From: JANQRX01 sp963663975
GTDB taxonomy: Bacteria > Pseudomonadota > Alphaproteobacteria > Rhizobiales > Kaistiaceae
DNA: 64,000 nt
Direction: 5' to 3'
Assembly (NCBI GenBank): GCA_963663975.2
Contig: CAXXRA010000015.1
Coordinates: forward strand, 1,116,001 to 1,180,000
Shown: piece after piece, positions 48,163 through 56,941 of the stretch
How positions within the stretch are numbered: the stretch's first letter is position 1
Layout of the letters: each line of letters begins with the position of its first letter
Made by a program: the position numbers and the translations under genes
The notes under the pieces: generated by a model
What the model was told of the DNA's origin: nothing
Database searches by the model: none
The model's input: only the letters and a program-made list of their open reading frames with translations

Positions 48163-48917
48163 TGGCCAGATCCGTCGTCATCGACTGTCTTCCGGAAAGC
48201 GTCTCCCGCTATCGGCGGGGCTATGCGGTGGTTGCGATCGATGTGGTGCGCGCAACCACCACCGCCATCACCGCTGCCGCTACGGGACGCCGATGCTTTG
48301 TCGTGCCGACGGTGTCTGCCGCGTTCGACCTCGCTGGCAGGCACGAAAATCCGCTGTTGCTCGGCGAACAGGCGGGCATCATGCCGTCCGGATTCGATCT
48401 CAACAACAGTCCCGCCGCGGTGGCGGAATTGGGCGAGATCGAGCGTCCCGCCATTCTCCTGTCTTCCTCCGGCACAAGGCTTTGCCACGAGGCGCTGCAA
48501 TGCGATGCGGCGTTTCTGGCGTGTCTGCGCAACTTCACCTCGGCGGCCGTTTTTCTCGACCGCGGGTTCCAGAACGTCGCGGTCATCGGTGCCGGCAGCC
48601 ATGGCGAGTTCCGGGAAGAAGATGAAATGTGCTGCGCCTGGATCGCCGAGCGACTTGCGGACTTCGGTTACCGGCCGCGGGGCGAAACGACCCGGAGCAT
48701 CATCGAAAAGTGGAAAACCGCACCGGCCGACGCGTGGCTGCGAGGAAACAGCGCGGCGTACCTTCGCAACAGCGGCCAGATTGCCGATCTGAACTTCATC
48801 CGCAATCACATCGACGATCTGCAGGCCGTTTTCAGACTTCGCAATGGTGAGGTTGTGATGGAGTCGCGCGCCGCGATCCCGGCCAGCCGCACAACGGGGT
48901 TGGAAAGTGTTGCTTGA
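48162..48917 (+). CDS. comB: ComB-like 2-phosphosulfolactate phosphatase family protein
   Basis: A 251-residue member of the ComB family, Mg-dependent acid phosphatases that release 3-sulfolactate from its phosphate. Matching blocks: VVAIDVVRATTTAITAAATGRR, LLGEQAGIMPSGFDLNNSPA, AILLSSSGTRLC, and GAGSHGEFREEDEMCCAWIAERL with the family's acidic cluster. It starts at the ATG overlapping the ComA stop by one base. Its end overlaps the ATP-grasp gene by 11 bases. No ComC dehydrogenase is present, so the coenzyme M route is incomplete and sulfolactate itself may be the building block. Confidence 0.82.
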   Translation: MARSVVIDCLPESVSRYRRGYAVVAIDVVRATTTAITAAATGRRCFVVPTVSAAFDLAGRHENPLLLGEQAGIMPSGFDLNNSPAAVAELGEIERPAILLSSSGTRLCHEALQCDAAFLACLRNFTSAAVFLDRGFQNVAVIGAGSHGEFREEDEMCCAWIAERLADFGYRPRGETTRSIIEKWKTAPADAWLRGNSAAYLRNSGQIADLNFIRNHIDDLQAVFRLRNGEVVMESRAAIPASRTTGLESVA

Positions 48918-50148
48918 GGATGCCTCGACCCCGGTGGTCGTTCTCGACTGCTTTCGGCACGGCGGGCTGGCAATCGTGCGCAGCCTAGGTCGCCTGGGTG
49001 TCCCGGTCCATGTCGTTCACCCGGACCGATGGGCCCCGGGGCTGTTCTCGAAATACCGCCACGGCGGATTCTGGTGGGACATCCGTATTGCCTCGGCTCA
49101 GGAGTCCCTCCTGTTCCTCAAAAACGTGCATGCACGGATCGGACGCCGGTCGCTGTTGATTGCAACTTCCGATGTCGCCGCCATGTTCATCGCCGACCAA
49201 GCCGAACGGCTGTCCCAATGGTTTGTTTTCCCGGAACGAGATCAGGCGCTCATACGGTCGTTGTGCAGCAAACGTGAGATGTACTATCTGGCCAAGAGCC
49301 ACGGCGTACCGGTGCCCTTCACGGCCTTCCCGAAGTCGACGAGCGATGCTCTGGACTACATCAAGACCACGCGATTTCCGGTGCTGCTCAAACCGATCTA
49401 CGGCACCTTGGCCGGGCGCGTTGTTCCGCGCATGGAGCTGGTCCAGACAAAGCACGAACTGCTTGAGCGTTACGATGCGCTGGAAGATCCCGTGCTACCC
49501 AATCTGATGCTGCAGGAATACGTCGCCGGCGGCGATGAGGCGACGTGGACCTTCAACGGCTATTTCGACCGTCGCGGAGAATGCAGCGTCGGCTTCACGG
49601 GCAGAAAACTGCGCAACTTTCCGGCGTATCTCGGCCAGGCATCGCTGGGTATTTGTACCGGCAATGACGATGTCGCACGGACAACGATCAGGTTCATGAA
49701 GGCCATCGGTTACCGTGGCCCGCTTGATCTCGGTCACAGGTTCGATGCCCGCGACGGCCTCTACAAGGTGTTCGACATCAACCCGCGCGTGGGCGCGATG
49801 TTCAGGACGTTCGTCGGCGCCAATGGCATGGACGTGGTACGCGCATGCTACCAGGACCTGACAGCGCAGCCGGATGTCCCGGCGGGCAACCAGGAAGGCC
49901 GCAAGTGGATCGTGGAGGACTGCGACTGGATCTCCTCCATTCGGTACTTACGCGACGGCAAGCTGAAGTTGCGCGGTTGGCGAGACTCGCTCAAGGGCGT
50001 GGAGGAAATGAGCTACCTGGCCAGTGACGATCTCTGGCCGTTGGCCGGTGCTGTGGCGAACAATATCCGGGCGGTGATGAAACGCCTGCGTCTTAAAAGG
50101 CAAGCATCCGGTCTGGCACAGGACGTCAAGGCAAGGATCAGCCCGTGA
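48907..50148 (+). CDS. ATP-grasp ligase-like protein
   Basis: A 413-residue ATP-grasp protein of the carboxylate-amine ligase type. It has an N-terminal Rossmann-like preATP-grasp domain (VVVLDCFRHGGLAIVRSLGRLGVPVHVV). The ATP-grasp fold follows with KREMYYLAKSHGVPVPFTAFP, FPVLLKPIYGT (ATP-binding Lys), LMLQEYVAGGDEATWTFNGYF, and VFDINPRVGAMFRTF, whose Asp and Asn bind Mg. Such enzymes activate a carboxylate as acyl phosphate and couple it to an amine. In this operon the carboxylate could be sulfolactate or its derivative; that is inference. It overlaps comB, start GTG. Confidence 0.85.
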   Translation: MLLEDASTPVVVLDCFRHGGLAIVRSLGRLGVPVHVVHPDRWAPGLFSKYRHGGFWWDIRIASAQESLLFLKNVHARIGRRSLLIATSDVAAMFIADQAERLSQWFVFPERDQALIRSLCSKREMYYLAKSHGVPVPFTAFPKSTSDALDYIKTTRFPVLLKPIYGTLAGRVVPRMELVQTKHELLERYDALEDPVLPNLMLQEYVAGGDEATWTFNGYFDRRGECSVGFTGRKLRNFPAYLGQASLGICTGNDDVARTTIRFMKAIGYRGPLDLGHRFDARDGLYKVFDINPRVGAMFRTFVGANGMDVVRACYQDLTAQPDVPAGNQEGRKWIVEDCDWISSIRYLRDGKLKLRGWRDSLKGVEEMSYLASDDLWPLAGAVANNIRAVMKRLRLKRQASGLAQDVKARISP

Positions 50149-50190
50149 CCCCGATCGGCGGTGACCGGGAAAAATCGAGATGATTTTCAA

Positions 50191-51102
50191 ATGACCGAAC
50201 TGACGAGCACCAGTCGGGCAAGGGTGCCTCACGCGACCGAGAAACATCGAGGCCATCGGCAGTTGGTGGCCGCCCACTTCGAATCGACGGTTCCGCGATG
50301 GGAGGAGTTCTATACCGACCGCAGGCCGTCGGTTTACGCCACAATCTACAAAGCGCGGCTCGATGTGGCGTTGGCGCGCGTGGACGAGCTGGGCCTGGCG
50401 CACGGGTCCCGGTGCCTCGACGTTGGTTGCGGGCCTGGGATCGCTTCGGTCGCCCTGGCGCAACGCGGCTTCCACGTCGATGCCATCGACATTGTCGCCG
50501 GGCAGCTCGCTCGCACCCGAGGTCGCGCGGTGGAGGCGCAAGTTGGAGAACGCGTCGCCACCAGCATCGGCGATGTCCATGAGCTCGAATTTCCCGACGG
50601 TGCGTTCGAGCTCGTTTTCGTGATCGGCGTCCTGGAGTGGCTGAAGGATCCCGGCGAAGCTCTTCGCCAGGTGGCCCGCGTGCTGAAGCCGGGCGGCTAT
50701 GCGGTTGTCTCCGTCGACAACAAATGGGCGCTTCGAAATATCCTGGACCCCTTCATGCATCAACCGTTCAGGGGCATGAGGCGGGGCGCGGGCAAATTTC
50801 TCGGCTGGTCCGGTCTATGGCGCCGGTCGCAGCCCAAACCTCGTGATCGGGCCTATTCGATCCGGCGCTTCGACCGACTGGTCGCTGATACCGGCCTGGC
50901 GAAAGTGAACGGTGCGACCCTTGGTTTCGGACCGTTTCCATTCCTGGATCTGGAGTTACCGCGGTCCCTCGGGCTTCCTCTCCACCACGCGCTCCAGCAC
51001 CTGGCCGATCGGAATCATCCGCTGTTGCGATCGGCCGGACTGGTCTATCTGAGCGTTGGCAGGAAGGGTCGCGAGCCGAGCGTTTCGGCTTCTGCGCGCT
51101 GA
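50191..51102 (+). CDS. SAM-dependent class I methyltransferase
   Basis: A 303-residue methyltransferase. Motif I is CLDVGCGPGIASVALAQRG near residue 74; then GDVHELEFPDGAFELVFVIGVLEWL and RVLKPGGYAVVSVDNK. The C-terminal third is specific to this subgroup (RAYSIRRFDRLVADTGL, LGFGPFPFLDLELPRSLG) and is shared with the broken methyltransferase at the front of the operon. The target is unknown; two related methyltransferases suggest two methylations of one product. A GTG at 50161 is an alternative start. Confidence 0.88.
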   Translation: MTELTSTSRARVPHATEKHRGHRQLVAAHFESTVPRWEEFYTDRRPSVYATIYKARLDVALARVDELGLAHGSRCLDVGCGPGIASVALAQRGFHVDAIDIVAGQLARTRGRAVEAQVGERVATSIGDVHELEFPDGAFELVFVIGVLEWLKDPGEALRQVARVLKPGGYAVVSVDNKWALRNILDPFMHQPFRGMRRGAGKFLGWSGLWRRSQPKPRDRAYSIRRFDRLVADTGLAKVNGATLGFGPFPFLDLELPRSLGLPLHHALQHLADRNHPLLRSAGLVYLSVGRKGREPSVSASAR

Positions 51103-51178
51103 AAAAAACACCCCCGGTCCCAGCGAAAATTGGCCCGATGATGATGACAGGCGAGCGCCGGCGGCAGCGCGGGGTTTC

Positions 51179-52112
51179 TTATTCGTAGGCCCCGGGCGCG
51201 CGGATGACGGTGAGCGGGTTTGCCTTGTGTGCGGCCAGGCCGGTCTTCAACGCAAAAATTGAGCAGTCGATCCCGGTTCGATGAAGCGTATAGCGCCACA
51301 GAACCAGGGAGACGGCGAAACTACCGATCGTGTAGGCCGCCGCGACGCCGACAATTCCGAAAAACGGATAGAATCCCAGCATCAGCGCGACGGTGATCGC
51401 CATGCCGCCGTTCATGACGATCGCGGAGCCGGTGTGGGCGTTGTGGATGGCGAGAATCTGCGGCGCCGGCCCGAACATCGCTACGGACAGCATCGCCAGC
51501 GCCACGACCATAAGGGCGGCATAACCACCGGCCATTTCGTCGCCGAATAGCCGCAGAAGTCATGGGCCCGCGATCGCAAAAACGACCAGAACGCCCACGA
51601 CGTAGGCGAGGGTAAGCAGGTTCACCTGCATCAGCCGGCCGTTCATGGACGCGGCGTTATTCTGGGCCTTGGTGGCGACGATGTCGGGTATGAGGAGCGC
51701 CAGGATCGACTGCATGCCAAAGGTGGCCAGCGTCCTGAAACGGAAACAGACGTAAAGAATCGCCACCTCCGGTCGCCGGGCAATGACGCCTGCGATCAGG
51801 ATCATAACGTCGATGAGATAATCCGAGGATAGCGAGATAGCAGCCCAGGGATAGGCGGCCCTGCGCCAACGCGTGTAGTCGACCGCAGTTTTGCTGGCCG
51901 CAATTTGCCGCCATTTCTTCCACGATAGGACCGCCAACACGGTCAACGACAGCCACATCAGCCCGACATAAGCGAATGCAACCGGGACGAGGCCGGCGTC
52001 GCCGGCCGCGGCGATCAGCGCCACCACGCTGATCAGAAAGAGCACCGGGCGCAACAGCGTATCCGGCAAGACTCCGGTGAGGGGCCGCTTCAAGCCGACC
52101 AGCGCGGAGGCA
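51179..52112 (-). pseudogene. wzx: Wzx-type flippase, C-terminal part (in-frame TGA; split by IS1595 element)
   Basis: Continues the frame of the fragment ending at 53884 (LTYLFASALVGLKRPLTGV across the junction) with eight or so membrane helices of the polysaccharide flippase fold. An in-frame TGA at 51560-51562 stands where the family usually has a Trp (AIAGP-stop-LLRLFGDEMAGGYAAL). After it coding continues unchanged to 51179. Two independent lesions make this a pseudogene. It converges on the ComA/ComB operon. Confidence 0.8.
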
Positions 52113-52200
52113 AACAAATACGCGGTTATACCCTTGACGTATGTAATGGGGTGGGTATGATGGCGGCCCGATATAGCGTTCTCTGGAGCCCCCGGCGCAC

Positions 52201-52815
52201 ATGGCGTTTCGTGAATACGTTCGTCTCATGCTTCGCCATTGGTGGCAACTCGGCGTGGCAGCCCTATGCGCCATCATCGGGTTGATGATGGACATGGATA
52301 TCATATCCATACCGTTGCCCTCCTGGGTGTGGTGGGCGGTAGCCCTTGGCTCGTTCATCGTGGCTCAATATTTGTCGTTTGCGACTCTTCACGGCAAGGT
52401 TGTGAAGTATCGCTCAAAGCCAAAGCCAAGCGAACCGCTAGAAGAAGTGCACACCAACGTTTATCTTTCACTGCCTAACTTTGAAGAGTTGAGTGACCCT
52501 GAAGGCGCCGCCGTAAATGCTATTATTGAACAAGCAGTTTTGGGGAGTCTGCAAATATTCGGCACAAGAACCAATCCAAAAGACGGGGACGGCGCGATGC
52601 TTCCGATTGATAAGGGGTTTTGGAAAGAAAACTCATTCGAGTTTCCTTTTTCCACTGATTTGAGCCCGAAGGAAGAAAGGAAGATATCCCACACCACCGG
52701 AGCCAGCGGGGACGTTTACTACAATTTGCAGGTCGATCCAGACCAAGTGTCGCTTTGCTGGCCGCAACAAAAGAAATTTAAGTTTCGAATGCCTTTTGTG
52801 TGGGAGACTACCTGA
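52201..52815 (+). CDS. IS1595 cargo: membrane-anchored hypothetical protein
   Basis: A 204-residue protein with two N-terminal membrane helices (WWQLGVAALCAIIGLMMDM; WVWWAVALGSFIVAQYLSF) and a soluble domain (about 75-204) containing NVYLSLPNFEELSDPEGAAVN and GDVYYNLQVDPDQVSLCWP. Codon use is much less GC-rich than the host genes. No family was recognised. It overlaps the next gene by one base (TGATG). Confidence 0.7.
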   Translation: MAFREYVRLMLRHWWQLGVAALCAIIGLMMDMDIISIPLPSWVWWAVALGSFIVAQYLSFATLHGKVVKYRSKPKPSEPLEEVHTNVYLSLPNFEELSDPEGAAVNAIIEQAVLGSLQIFGTRTNPKDGDGAMLPIDKGFWKENSFEFPFSTDLSPKEERKISHTTGASGDVYYNLQVDPDQVSLCWPQQKKFKFRMPFVWETT

Positions 52816-53132
52816 TGTCTCAAGGTAAATACCTGTCTCTTGAGGAGGCTCGTAAGATTGGTAAACTGGATCAGTTCGCCAAGGATCACCCATCTTCTGG
52901 CGTAAAGCAGTCCTTCAACGATCTACTGGACGCTATGGCGCACGGAGGGAAGCCAGACAGCCAAATCAAAAAGCTGCCAACAGCTCATCAAACATTTTCT
53001 CGGGCCGCTTCCGACGATTGTAGCGATACTCAAACTCCTTCACGTACTTCTGAAGGTGCTTCTGGGAAACGTGAACGTGCGTCCCACGGATCGACAGCTT
53101 CAACCGCGCCCAAAACCCCTCGATCCCGTTAA
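52815..53132 (+). CDS. IS1595 cargo: small passenger protein
   Basis: A 105-residue protein starting MSQGKYLSLEEARKIGKLD, then FAKDHPSSGVKQSFNDLLDAMAHGG. Similar short proteins accompany other ISXO2-type elements, as far as I recall. Its last 55 codons overlap the 3' end of the convergent transposase; the tail is Ser/Thr/Arg-rich and may be read-through rather than domain. Function is unknown. Confidence 0.6.
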   Translation: MSQGKYLSLEEARKIGKLDQFAKDHPSSGVKQSFNDLLDAMAHGGKPDSQIKKLPTAHQTFSRAASDDCSDTQTPSRTSEGASGKRERASHGSTASTAPKTPRSR

Positions 53133-53823
53133 CGTGGCAATCGCCGTCTACATATTGGCCCGCACTGTGATTCACCGTCTCATGCTCATACCCGGCCTTG
53201 GACAACCCGCTATAGGACTTCAGTTCGTCGCTGTTCACCGTGCTACCCTGTTCGACGTTTCCTTTGATAATCGGCTGAAGCGTTTTCTTCCGAACGTTCG
53301 GGACAAGGTTGGCCATTACATCGCCGTCACGTTCCAGCATCCCGAACACAACGGTCTTGTTGGGGGCGCCGCGACCACGCTTACCTCCAGACCGCTTCCC
53401 GCCGATATAGGTTTCGTCTACCTCGACGATCCCGCCCAGCGGAGTCTCGCCATCCACTTCGGCCATGTACTTGCGAAGTTCATGACCGATGCGCCACGCC
53501 GTCTTGTAGGTCACGCCGAGTTGGCGCTGAAGCTCCTTAGCTGGAACCCCGTGGCGGGTCGTGGTGAACAGGAACATCGCGTAGAACCACTTTTGAAGTG
53601 GTGTGCGCGACAGCGCAAACGGAGTGCCCTGCATTGGATGAATGTGATGGCCGCAGTTGCACGTATATGCGGGCATCTTCTTAAGGCGATGAAACTTACC
53701 TATCTCGCCGCACTTGGGGCAGAAAGGATCGGCCCCAAAACGTGTTTTGAACAAGTGATCTAGGCACTTATTGTCATCGGGGAAGTGTTTGAAAAATGAT
53801 TGTACTGTCCAAGCCATCGCCAT
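52966..53823 (-). CDS. ISXO2-like (IS1595-family) transposase
   Basis: A 285-residue transposase with an N-terminal zinc ribbon (CPKCGEIGKFHRLKKMPAYTC, read in two parts, with C-x-C) and a DDE-type ISXO2 domain: IVEVDETYIGGKR (first Asp), STVNSDELKSYSGL (second Asp), HVNGIEGFWARLKLSIRGTH (last acidic residue). RYNRRKRPEKMFDELL closes the domain. It is intact. Confidence 0.92.
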   Translation of the reverse strand: MAMAWTVQSFFKHFPDDNKCLDHLFKTRFGADPFCPKCGEIGKFHRLKKMPAYTCNCGHHIHPMQGTPFALSRTPLQKWFYAMFLFTTTRHGVPAKELQRQLGVTYKTAWRIGHELRKYMAEVDGETPLGGIVEVDETYIGGKRSGGKRGRGAPNKTVVFGMLERDGDVMANLVPNVRKKTLQPIIKGNVEQGSTVNSDELKSYSGLSKAGYEHETVNHSAGQYVDGDCHVNGIEGFWARLKLSIRGTHVHVSQKHLQKYVKEFEYRYNRRKRPEKMFDELLAAF

Positions 53824-53883
53824 CTCCTATCCTCAGAAGTAAATATAGGGTCGATGGTGGCATACGTCAAGGGGATAATCACG

Positions 53884-54371
53884 AACAAATATGTCAGAGC
53901 GATGCCGGCGGCACCCGCGCATGCCAACAACCCATCCCGCAGCGAAATGTCGGGCAGACCGTCCGGTCGGATCGACGCCAGCACCGCGACCAGAACGACG
54001 GCCGCAAGCAGGCCGCGCACGACATATTGCAAGCCCGCCGCCAGGAAACCCTTGAGCAGATCCGGCCGCTGCTTGGCCTCGTATTCAGCGGCGAAGTAGC
54101 TGCCAACGCGATCGAATCCGGCGACCAGGAAAACGGTCAGGATCCCCATGCCGGAGATCAGAAGGGCGAAGTCCGCCAGGGAACCGGCGCCGTAGAACCG
54201 GGCGATCAGCAGGTTAGAAGCGAACATGGCAACCGCACCGACGAGCCGGCCACCGAACAGCATCGAGAACCGCGCGATCAATGGGCGGGGCGCCAGCCCT
54301 GCACCGTCGAGGCTGAGCAAACCGGCAACACCGTACCGGGCCGGCGGGTCGTTTTCGGGCGGGTTCGGCAT
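53884..54371 (-). pseudogene. wzx: Wzx-type flippase, N-terminal part (split by IS1595 element)
   Basis: Encodes the first 160 residues of an oligosaccharide flippase: a short polar start, then FSMLFGGRLVGAVAMFASNLLIARFYGAG read across helix 1, LISGMGILTVFLVAGFDRVGSYFAAEYEA and two more helices. The family moves lipid-linked glycans across the inner membrane. Coding continues in frame at 52112 once the insertion is removed. Confidence 0.82.
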
Positions 54372-54888
54372 CGATGTGACCCGATCTCAGGCATCAGGAC
54401 GGCGGCTTGCGCTCCGGCCGGTCAGTTCGCTTTTGTCGAGGTTAGGAGAAGGTACCTGCCAAACCGGTAATCGGTCGGGCAACTTTGCCTTAACCTTACC
54501 CGATCCTGAACCTGAGCCCGGCAGACCTGCAGAATGGGATCGAGCTCCAGTTCAAAGAGATTGCCTAAACTTGGCGGGCACGGAGCCTGGGCTTGGCGAG
54601 CACCGACAAGAAAACGATATTCGTCATTGGCATTTGCCTATTCGGCATTTCCCATCCGACGGATGACACGTTTGCAGTTGCATCATACGCACATGAACCG
54701 GACACACACTCGACACTGGACGCCAAAAATTGCCGATTGCTCATTTCAGAGAGGAATACCGTGTCTTTAGGGAGCGGTACGCTACGATCCGTCGCAAAGC
54801 TGCCTGGCAATGTCCAGCAGATCGATCGCGGTGACCACCCGCCATCGGGCCACCACGCTACCCAGGCGGCCGGCGCAGCGCGCCTTCC
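54372..54888. other. Intergenic region, upstream of the flippase gene
   Basis: 517 bp. It includes the flippase promoter side. A plus-strand TTG frame (54593-54892) has a vaguely signal-like start (KKTIFVIGICLFGIS) but no further coding character; I do not call it a gene. Confidence 0.45.
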
Positions 54889-55162
54889 CTAGAGCATTTT
54901 CCGACCAATTAGATGCAATTCTGTTTCACGATTGGGGAGGCGATCCAGTGTTGAAACGATCGAAGGGCGATGCACCGCATCGTTCGAGATTGGTTCGGCA
55001 TTGGGTGGCCGTCAATCGGAAACCCGGAGGGACGGACTATTTTGCGCCAATTCCTGCCCAAGGTCTCTCGACCGTATCCAGATACGCTCGTCAATCCCTT
55101 GCTTGATCTTGTCACAAAGAAGCTCCGTCAGAATGGGTCAAATTGGTCGGAAGATGCTCTAG
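54889..55162. mobile_element. MITE-like element, 274 bp
   Basis: Ends are 22-bp inverted repeats with one mismatch: CTAGAGCATTTTCCGACCAA... at 54889-54910 and its complement at 55141-55162. CTAG borders both ends. The interior encodes nothing recognisable. The right end supplies the stop codon of the membrane protein gene at 55159. Confidence 0.7.
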
Positions 55163-55749
55163 CTGAACTCCCGGACCCGCACAAAGCCGGAAAGCCCGTT
55201 CGGCGCCGCCAACATGATCGTATAGATGCAAATGATCGCAGAAAAATAGAACTCGCGGACCTCGGCAACCGAATTGCGCGTGAGCTCGGGTGAAATCACC
55301 GTGAGCACGAATGACAGGGCGATGATCGTCCAGATCGCCAGCAGAAAGCCGTTGGAGGGCCTAGCATAATGCCACCAGTCCATGAAGGCGCGGAACCTGG
55401 CGCTGAACGAAACCAGCACCGGAACGATCAGGAAGAATCCGAAGAAGCCGGCGCGGAAGAGGTTCTGACTGTAGAACAGCTTCTCAAACTCGAACCTGAA
55501 CTCGCCTCCCTCGAGGAAGCGCTCACCATTGCCGATATTGTGCAGATTGAATTCACCCTGCGCGTTGATCGCTTCCACGCCTGGGACCGAGTAGCCGAAA
55601 ACCCGCTGGAACCAACTCACCTCTTCGCCGAGAAAAATGACGCAAAGGACCAACCAGACGATCGCGATGCGTACGCGGCACCCAAGATAGATCGCGATCG
55701 CGCAGGCGATGACACCGACAGAAAAGAGAGCTGCGGTGAGGTTCTCCAC
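55159..55749 (-). CDS. Integral membrane protein of unknown function
   Basis: A 196-residue protein with about five helices (FSVGVIACAIAIYLG; IVWLVLCVIFLGEEVSW; FFGFFLIVPVLVSFS; LLAIWTIIALSFVLTV; a last one at IICIYTIMLAAP). GEEVSWFQRVFGYSVP and FNLHNIGNGERFLEGG are polar loops that look conserved. The GTG start has AGGA upstream. The stop codon lies within the MITE-like repeat, so the C-terminus may have been shortened by that insertion. Confidence 0.65.
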   Translation of the reverse strand: MENLTAALFSVGVIACAIAIYLGCRVRIAIVWLVLCVIFLGEEVSWFQRVFGYSVPGVEAINAQGEFNLHNIGNGERFLEGGEFRFEFEKLFYSQNLFRAGFFGFFLIVPVLVSFSARFRAFMDWWHYARPSNGFLLAIWTIIALSFVLTVISPELTRNSVAEVREFYFSAIICIYTIMLAAPNGLSGFVRVREFS

Positions 55750-55769
55750 CGGGCCGTCCTCACGGGCGA

Positions 55770-56344
55770 AACGGATCCAGGAACTCCGCCTCGGCCCATG
55801 CGCCGACTACATGGCGGCGTTCTTCGACGGTGACTTCTAGAAACTGGATATGGAAAACCACACCACTTGCCGCTTCTTCGATTTCTGCGCCAGCCTCCTG
55901 TCGGTCCGCGGCCGGCTCTATCTGCAAACCATGATCTGGGGCAAAACCGTCCCGGTGTCGCGCGACATACGGCTCGACGCCGCCAGCGGCTCGCCCGAGC
56001 GGATGCTGGCCAGGATGCGAAAGATGTACCCCGGTTCCTGGCTCCCTGTCAGCAAGGAGCAGATCGTGTCGACTGCGGCCAGCCGCTTCCAACTGATCAA
56101 GTCGAACAATGGTCGCAAGGACTACATCGAGACTCTCGACCGCTGGGACGAGGCCAATCGTAGCCTGTGGACGCCTGGCAAGATCCTCCGGTTCCTACCG
56201 GTGCTGGCGAGGATCGCGGCGCGCTATTTGACCAACAGGGATTTTCGGATCCAGCTCGAATCGATCTCCCGGAATGACCAGCAGCAGTGCTTCATCGATG
56301 AGATCATGACCCACGAAAGAATGTTCTTCGAAAGGATCGCGTAG
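55770..56344 (+). pseudogene. CFA-synthase-like methyltransferase, C-terminal remnant
   Basis: Matches the C-terminal 190 residues of CFA-synthase-type methyltransferases: FFDFCASLLSVRGRLYLQTM, MYPGSWLPVSKEQIVSTA, SNNGRKDYIETLDRWDEANR and YLTNRDFRIQLESIS. The SAM-binding half is absent. An amber codon at 55839-55841 interrupts the frame between GDF and KLDMENHT. It is probably a dead fragment; an ATG at 55850 would give 164 residues. Confidence 0.65.
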
Positions 56345-56461
56345 GGTCGCATGCCTTGATCCTGCTCTATCCGGCTGCCTCGCCGGGTTGGCCGGACCGA
56401 ATGATTTCGATCGACGGCCTCCAGTTCGCAAAACAAGGCAGCCTCGGCGCCGCGGGCCAAC

Positions 56462-56941
56462 CTACCGGCTGTCATGCTCCGTCAAGGCGAATTTCATCAC
56501 GCGACGGCCAAACACGAACATCAGGCCGAGATGCACGCCGGGCTCGATTTCGCGGAGTTCGTCGTGGACCATCCGGCCGATCAGCCACACCCCGGAATAG
56601 TCGATGACGACGCAGGGCCGGCCGTCGAATGCGCTGTCCCCGGCGCGGACAGCGGCGCGGATGGCAGGGATATCGAAGGGCAGAACCCGGTTGACGACGT
56701 GACCGCCCTGGGAATCGAATATTTTGCCCTTCCAGAACACCAGCCAGAAGAACCAGGCCAACGGCAAGCTGATCCAGGTCCCGGTCCAGACCAGGCCGAT
56801 ACCGGAGGTCACCCGGTCCGGGATCACCCCCGGCCTGCCTCGGGTGAAGGCGTCGTCGAGTGCGCGCGAGGACTGGGCAGTCAGTGGCAAAAGACGTCGA
56901 AAGGGCGACGACGCGCCGGTGGTCCAATGCGTTTCGGCCAT
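56462..56941 (-). CDS. Hypothetical protein
   Basis: A 159-residue protein starting MAETHWTTGASSPF, with GGAGGACAGG as ribosome site. It has one possible helix (ISLPLAWFFWLVFWKG) and a C-terminal domain with RPCVVIDYSGVWLIGRMVHDELREI and LGLMFVFGRRVMKFAL. The pattern of an initial loop, a DYS strand and an LGLM/FAL end recalls small lipid-associated-type proteins of actinobacteria and proteobacteria, but I cannot name the family. Confidence 0.6.
   Translation of the reverse strand: MAETHWTTGASSPFRRLLPLTAQSSRALDDAFTRGRPGVIPDRVTSGIGLVWTGTWISLPLAWFFWLVFWKGKIFDSQGGHVVNRVLPFDIPAIRAAVRAGDSAFDGRPCVVIDYSGVWLIGRMVHDELREIEPGVHLGLMFVFGRRVMKFALTEHDSR

Larger units (their letters stand above)
52121..53883. 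mobile_element. IS1595/ISXO2-family element with two cargo genes, 1763 bp
   Basis: Terminal inverted repeats of 23 bp (CGCGGTTATACCCTTGACGT... left, CGTGATTATCCCCTTGACGT... right, inverted) enclose an ISXO2-like transposase and two plus-strand genes. AACAAATA at 52113-52120 and 53884-53891 is an 8-bp target duplication. Removing the element restores the flippase frame. Passenger genes are known in IS1595-family elements. Confidence 0.92.

Noticed and set aside
54593..54892. 99-codon plus-strand frame with a hydrophobic start
   Set aside because: TTG start, no ribosome site, and composition not coding after the first 25 residues.
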